From Candidatus Methanofilum arcanum (GTDB lineage: Archaea > Halobacteriota > Methanomicrobia > Methanomicrobiales > Methanospirillaceae), in NCBI GenBank assembly GCA_031285085.1, contig JAITWW010000075.1, positions 1-27,545 on the forward strand: a DNA stretch of 27,545 bases, read 5' to 3'. How positions within the stretch are numbered: position 1 is the first letter of the stretch; the number at the start of each line of letters is the position of its first letter. This document shows, one piece after another, positions 24,711-27,545 of the stretch. The position numbers were made by a program, and so were the translations under genes. Under the pieces are notes generated by a model. It had not been told where the DNA came from, ran no database searches, and saw only the letters and a list, made by a program, of their open reading frames with translations.

Positions 24711-25604
24711 ATGAATCGTGGAAAATACCGAAATATATCAATATCTTTGCTCGTTTTACTCATAATGTTAGGAGGAACACCTGTTGCAGACCGACTTCCA
24801 CAAGGAGTTCCTGAAAATCAGCGAATCTCCGTGTATACTGTGATCGAGACTATCGGCGTAGTAATGCAGAAAACATCACTCTCATGGCAAGTGAGTGATG
24901 GTGGTCTTGACACTCTTGGAATGCCTACCATAAATGGTAACTCTGTGAAAGGATCAAGTATTGCATATGGTGCATACTCGGACTTTGTCATGACAAATGG
25001 TGGTGAGTACTCTGAGGTCAAATCTGTTGTGGTTACTACAGATCCACAGGCGCCAGGTATGTACAATATAGAGACACAGAAGGTCTTAACATATGAGAGT
25101 ATAAATGGTTCTCATCTCATGGCTGATGAGTCATATGTCCTTGATGTGGCTGGCCAATGGTCATATGAAGGAAATGAACTCAGATGTGTCTTTTCACAGG
25201 GAGGAAGTAGTGTTATTCCTGCATTCTGCAATAAAGCGACTGCATCGTCAAAGATGCGAAGTGTAACATCAGCACAGGTAGAGACTAGAGGCTCATTAAC
25301 TGCAGTTGGAAGTAGTGTTGATGTTCCAGCGGCACTAAATTATGAAATATCAGTTACTCCAAGTTCAAAATCTGCATCAGGGTATGCAGATGGAATATTC
25401 TCTACAACCTTTACGGTCAGTGTGATGGAAGGAAGAAGTGCCACTGCAACATCAGCACAAGATGCAATGGGGAAGATGATGGGTATATACAATGAGACGT
25501 CATCAACACTTACTGCAATTGACACAGCGTCAGTAGCAGGTGGTGTAAGTGCATTCAATAAGGTCTTTAGTTACCAATCAGGTATTGCTTGCACCGACTG
25601 CTAA
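24711..25604 (+). CDS. Secreted protein of unknown function
   Basis: From the ATG at 24711, 297 residues; I do not recognise the family. Residues 1-27 form a signal peptide (RGKYRN then a hydrophobic stretch ending near GGTPVA). The mature part is rich in Ser, Thr, Gly and Val with short beta-type patterns and few charged residues, as in surface proteins. It has cysteine pairs near the middle and a C-terminal CTDC, which could form disulfides. No membrane helix or sorting motif is seen at the C-terminus. GGAG lies 12 bases before the chosen ATG; earlier in-frame starts (24660, 24699) would bury the signal peptide. A TATA box lies upstream and a T6 run at 25614-25619 downstream, so it is likely monocistronic. 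Confidence 0.75.
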   Translation: MNRGKYRNISISLLVLLIMLGGTPVADRLPQGVPENQRISVYTVIETIGVVMQKTSLSWQVSDGGLDTLGMPTINGNSVKGSSIAYGAYSDFVMTNGGEYSEVKSVVVTTDPQAPGMYNIETQKVLTYESINGSHLMADESYVLDVAGQWSYEGNELRCVFSQGGSSVIPAFCNKATASSKMRSVTSAQVETRGSLTAVGSSVDVPAALNYEISVTPSSKSASGYADGIFSTTFTVSVMEGRSATATSAQDAMGKMMGIYNETSSTLTAIDTASVAGGVSAFNKVFSYQSGIACTDC

Positions 25605-25613
25605 CCATCACCC

Positions 25614-25619
25614 TTTTTT
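25614..25619 (+). terminator. Oligo-T run after the orphan secreted-protein gene
   Basis: Six T preceded by CCC, 10 bases after the stop codon; fits simple archaeal termination. Confidence 0.4.
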
Positions 25620-25666
25620 CATATGTTTCAAGTTATTATGTACTATTTTAGAATTTTAGAGCATAG

Positions 25667-26047
25667 ATGAGGCCACTTGCAGCAATCAAGTTTGAAGAGA
25701 AACGCTCACACTTTTATGCTCATTTGTATTTGATATCAGATCAAAGTGAGATTAATGATATCTTGGCTCATCACCGTTTGGAATATAAAAAAGCGGCACA
25801 CCATTGTTATGCAGTTCAATTGATTGGTGTAGATGGAAGCTTCGAAGACAATCGTAATGATGGCGAAGTGGGTCACCCTGGTCGGTTCTTAATGGAAATT
25901 TTAAAACGAAATAAGCTAAAATCACATGTGCTTATTGTCTCCCGCGTTTTTGGAGGGATAAAACTAGGTCCAGGAGGAGTATCCAGGGCTTTTAAAATGG
26001 CAGGAAATGGGGTTGTTGAGTTGGCACGGGAGCAAGGTTCTCTCTAG
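25667..26047 (+). CDS. YigZ/IMPACT (UPF0029) family protein
   Basis: 126 residues, covering only the N-terminal IMPACT domain; the C-terminal DUF1949 domain of bacterial YigZ is absent. Family marks are KAAHHCYAVQL near 41-51, a DGE near 64-66 and VSRVFGGIKLGPGGVSRAF near 93-111. The usual DDGEPSGTAG segment reads NDGEVGHPG here, so that loop is divergent. Bacterial and eukaryotic relatives are linked to translation control and ribosome binding; the role in archaea is unknown. It lies 6 bases upstream of the endonuclease III-like gene, with which it probably forms an operon. Confidence 0.82.
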   Translation: MRPLAAIKFEEKRSHFYAHLYLISDQSEINDILAHHRLEYKKAAHHCYAVQLIGVDGSFEDNRNDGEVGHPGRFLMEILKRNKLKSHVLIVSRVFGGIKLGPGGVSRAFKMAGNGVVELAREQGSL

Positions 26048-26053
26048 TATTAT

Positions 26054-26902
26054 ATGTCAGAAGAAGTCTTCATTAAGCAATATTTCAAGGACATTCAAAC
26101 TGCATTATATGAGTTTTCAAAGAGTCCTTCCTGTTCACCGATGTATTGGGAGTGGTTGTCTGATGCGGCTCATAGGCCTCTTTGTATTAGTGACGCAAAT
26201 AATTTTTTGCTTGGTTGTATTTTAGATATTCGCGCTTCTTCACAGGATACCTGGGACAATTGTGCGTTTTTTATTGAAGAAGTGCTCTCATCTCCAGAGA
26301 ATGTATTTGCAGTTATCGCCGAGTATACACAAGCTGAATGGGAAGCTGAGTTTGATGCATATGGATTGCATCCAGAACGCCTTGTGCACATGCGAGTACA
26401 TCTGATTGCACGGAGCATAATGCGGCAGTATAGGGGAGATGGGCGACTATTGTGGGAATTAGAACCAACAACTCCACGCGAAGTATTTAAACGACTTCGT
26501 ATGCTTGGATTTTCTAATACAGGTGCAACGATGGTTATTGGTGCACTTAAAGATGAAAAATATCTATTTGGCCCCTTTGATCTGGTTTCAGATGCAGCAG
26601 TAACTCGAGTTGTGAGCCGAATTTTTACCGGAACAGATGCTCTTCTTTCTGCAGATGAAGTCATACATGCAGGTAGATATTTGCATCAACCAGATCCATG
26701 GGCACTTGATCGCCCATTCTCTGCACTTTCTCGCATGGCATGTCGAAAAAAAGCAGAGTGCAATGCCTGTCCACTGATGAACATCTGTGTGTATCCCAAT
26801 GAATATCCCTTCTCAGGAGATGAGATATTAATGGTGGCACTTGGAACAGTTACTCATCAAATGCTCCTTTCTGACTGGTTGCACCATGATGTCCATACAT
26901 AA
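26054..26902 (+). CDS. Endonuclease III-like HhH-GPD protein with Fe-S cluster loop
   Basis: 282 residues. The C-terminal C230-x5-C236-x2-C239-x5-C245 is a close variant of the 4Fe-4S loop of endonuclease III and MutY (C-x6-C-x2-C-x5-C). Ahead of it VSDAAVTRVVSRIF (178-191) matches the VDTHVxRVxxR segment and keeps the catalytic aspartate (D180), and LGFSNTGATMVIGAL occupies the helix-hairpin-helix place. In that hairpin the lyase lysine of endonuclease III is replaced (T156 or nearby), and the glycine-rich LPGVG motif is degenerate. The N-terminal FLLGCILDIRAS resembles the HhH-GPD core start. Base-excision repair is likely, probably as a monofunctional glycosylase or a non-cleaving relative. 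Substrate unknown. Confidence 0.7.
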   Translation: MSEEVFIKQYFKDIQTALYEFSKSPSCSPMYWEWLSDAAHRPLCISDANNFLLGCILDIRASSQDTWDNCAFFIEEVLSSPENVFAVIAEYTQAEWEAEFDAYGLHPERLVHMRVHLIARSIMRQYRGDGRLLWELEPTTPREVFKRLRMLGFSNTGATMVIGALKDEKYLFGPFDLVSDAAVTRVVSRIFTGTDALLSADEVIHAGRYLHQPDPWALDRPFSALSRMACRKKAECNACPLMNICVYPNEYPFSGDEILMVALGTVTHQMLLSDWLHHDVHT

Positions 26903-26972
26903 TATGAGCAGACAAAGCTGAATCAGAACACTTCATTACAATTCATATCAGAGTAGCACAGATATTCACATA

Positions 26973-27413
26973 ATGAAAAAAGAGAGAAAAGGAAAAATAA
27001 TTCAACCTATACCGATATGGGCTACATTGCTTATTCTTTATTTCCTCATCTGTGGCATGAGAATATGGTATTCTTTTTCTTTTGCAGGTCCTCAGAATTT
27101 AGGTGATGCAACACTATATGATTCCATTGCCCAATCCATTATCGGCGGGACATTTATATCCTCTGGTGCATATGCTGCCACTGTTCCTCCAGGGTATTCA
27201 CTTCTTTTATCAATATCATACTTCTTTGGTCCAGATAAGGTCTCGATATATCATGCACAGCTCATTTTGAATGTACTTGTTGCAGGCACAGTTCTCTTTC
27301 CAGCGTACTGGTTCCTTCGTGAGTGGTGTACAAAAGAGATAGCAATTATCCTTAATTCCCAGCAAATAATTCTATCCACGGCAAAATATCTTCAATTTAC
27401 CTTTCATTTTTGA
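26973..27413 (+). pseudogene. 5' fragment of a GT39-like membrane glycosyltransferase gene
   Basis: 146 residues where the family usually has 400-600. A membrane helix at about 12-33 is followed by GDATLYDSIAQSI (acidic residue of the GT39/ArnT active loop), a PPGYSLLLSISYFFG segment and a second and third helix at about 94-115. After roughly residue 125 the similarity stops and the frame ends with low-quality sequence and a TGA. Another frame continues briefly with a GT39-like proline-asparagine pattern, so a frameshift or an insertion near 27350-27400 may have broken the gene. The start ATG lies in AT-rich DNA without a clear ribosome site. It could instead be a genuine short protein. Confidence 0.5.
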
Positions 27414-27512
27414 AGGTGGTACACCTATCTGGTAAAAGTATATATATTGTTAGAACGTACATTATAATAATGTGGATAGAATATTATGTTCTACCTACTG
27501 GAGAAATCCCCG

Positions 27513-27545
27513 ATGTACCTCACCTATGATATCAAGAAAGGAATT
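27513..27545 (+). CDS. Start of an ORF cut by the window edge, possibly a transposase
   Basis: An ATG at 27513 preceded by GGAG at 27500-27503 opens a frame that runs to the end of the window (11 codons: MYLTYDIKKGI). The opening is reminiscent of IS1634-type transposases of methanogens, and the position just after a broken gene fits an insertion sequence. Eleven residues are far too few to be sure, and no terminal inverted repeat can be tested. Confidence 0.25.
   Translation, partial: MYLTYDIKKGI

Overview
The window looks like a chromosomal segment of a low-GC methanogenic archaeon, most likely of the class Methanomicrobia. The grounds are four genes of coenzyme F430 biosynthesis (cfbA, cfbE, cfbD, cfbB), which are confined to methanogens and relatives; an archaeal-type mptE (6-hydroxymethylpterin diphosphokinase); archaeal EF-1alpha next to ribosomal protein S10; tRNA genes without encoded CCA; and an Agl23-type glycosylation protein. 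The order and genus are inference; no rRNA or mcr gene is present to settle them.

Layout. 1-677: left edge, mostly non-coding, with a possible gene tail and five 11-bp tandem repeats. 678-3320 (+): Cu(+)-exporting P-type ATPase. 3760-4728 (-): secreted protein built from seven 24-residue repeats, divergent from the F430 operon. 4895-9123 (+): tightly packed cfbA-cfbE-cfbD-cfbB, followed by ilvE (9158-10036) and a tRNA block: Glu(CTC), Glu(TTC) on + and Lys(CTT) on -. 10647-12757 (+): RCK_N-DHH phosphoesterase overlapping mptE by ATGA. 12823-19039 (-): EF-1alpha, S10, an Agl23-like membrane glycosyltransferase, then galU, a UDP-glucuronate-decarboxylase-like epimerase and a GT2 glycosyltransferase. 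19585-23807 (-): carB and carA, transcribed carA first. 24055-27413 (+): superoxide-reductase-like protein, an orphan secreted protein, a YigZ/IMPACT protein with an endonuclease III-like Fe-S protein, and a short GT39-like membrane gene that appears broken near the right edge, where a possible transposase ORF begins.

How the genes work together. CfbA inserts Ni into sirohydrochlorin, CfbB amidates it, CfbD (with CfbC, not present here) reduces and cyclises it, and CfbE closes the carbocyclic ring, giving the cofactor precursor for methyl-coenzyme M reductase. MptE serves tetrahydromethanopterin synthesis, so two methanogenesis-cofactor pathways lie within 8 kb. GalU, the epimerase, the GT2 enzyme and the Agl23-like protein form a nucleotide-sugar and protein-glycosylation set. 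CarAB supplies carbamoyl phosphate. CopA, the superoxide-reductase-like protein and the Nth-like protein suggest metal, oxygen and DNA-damage defence.

Most genes are ordinary. The points most worth a second look are the repeat protein facing the F430 operon, the absence of cfbC from that operon, the altered centre I of the superoxide-reductase-like protein, the RCK_N-DHH fusion coupled to mptE, and the endonuclease III-like protein that seems to lack the catalytic lysine. I did not find a convincing wholly new multi-gene system, a CRISPR array or a complete mobile element.
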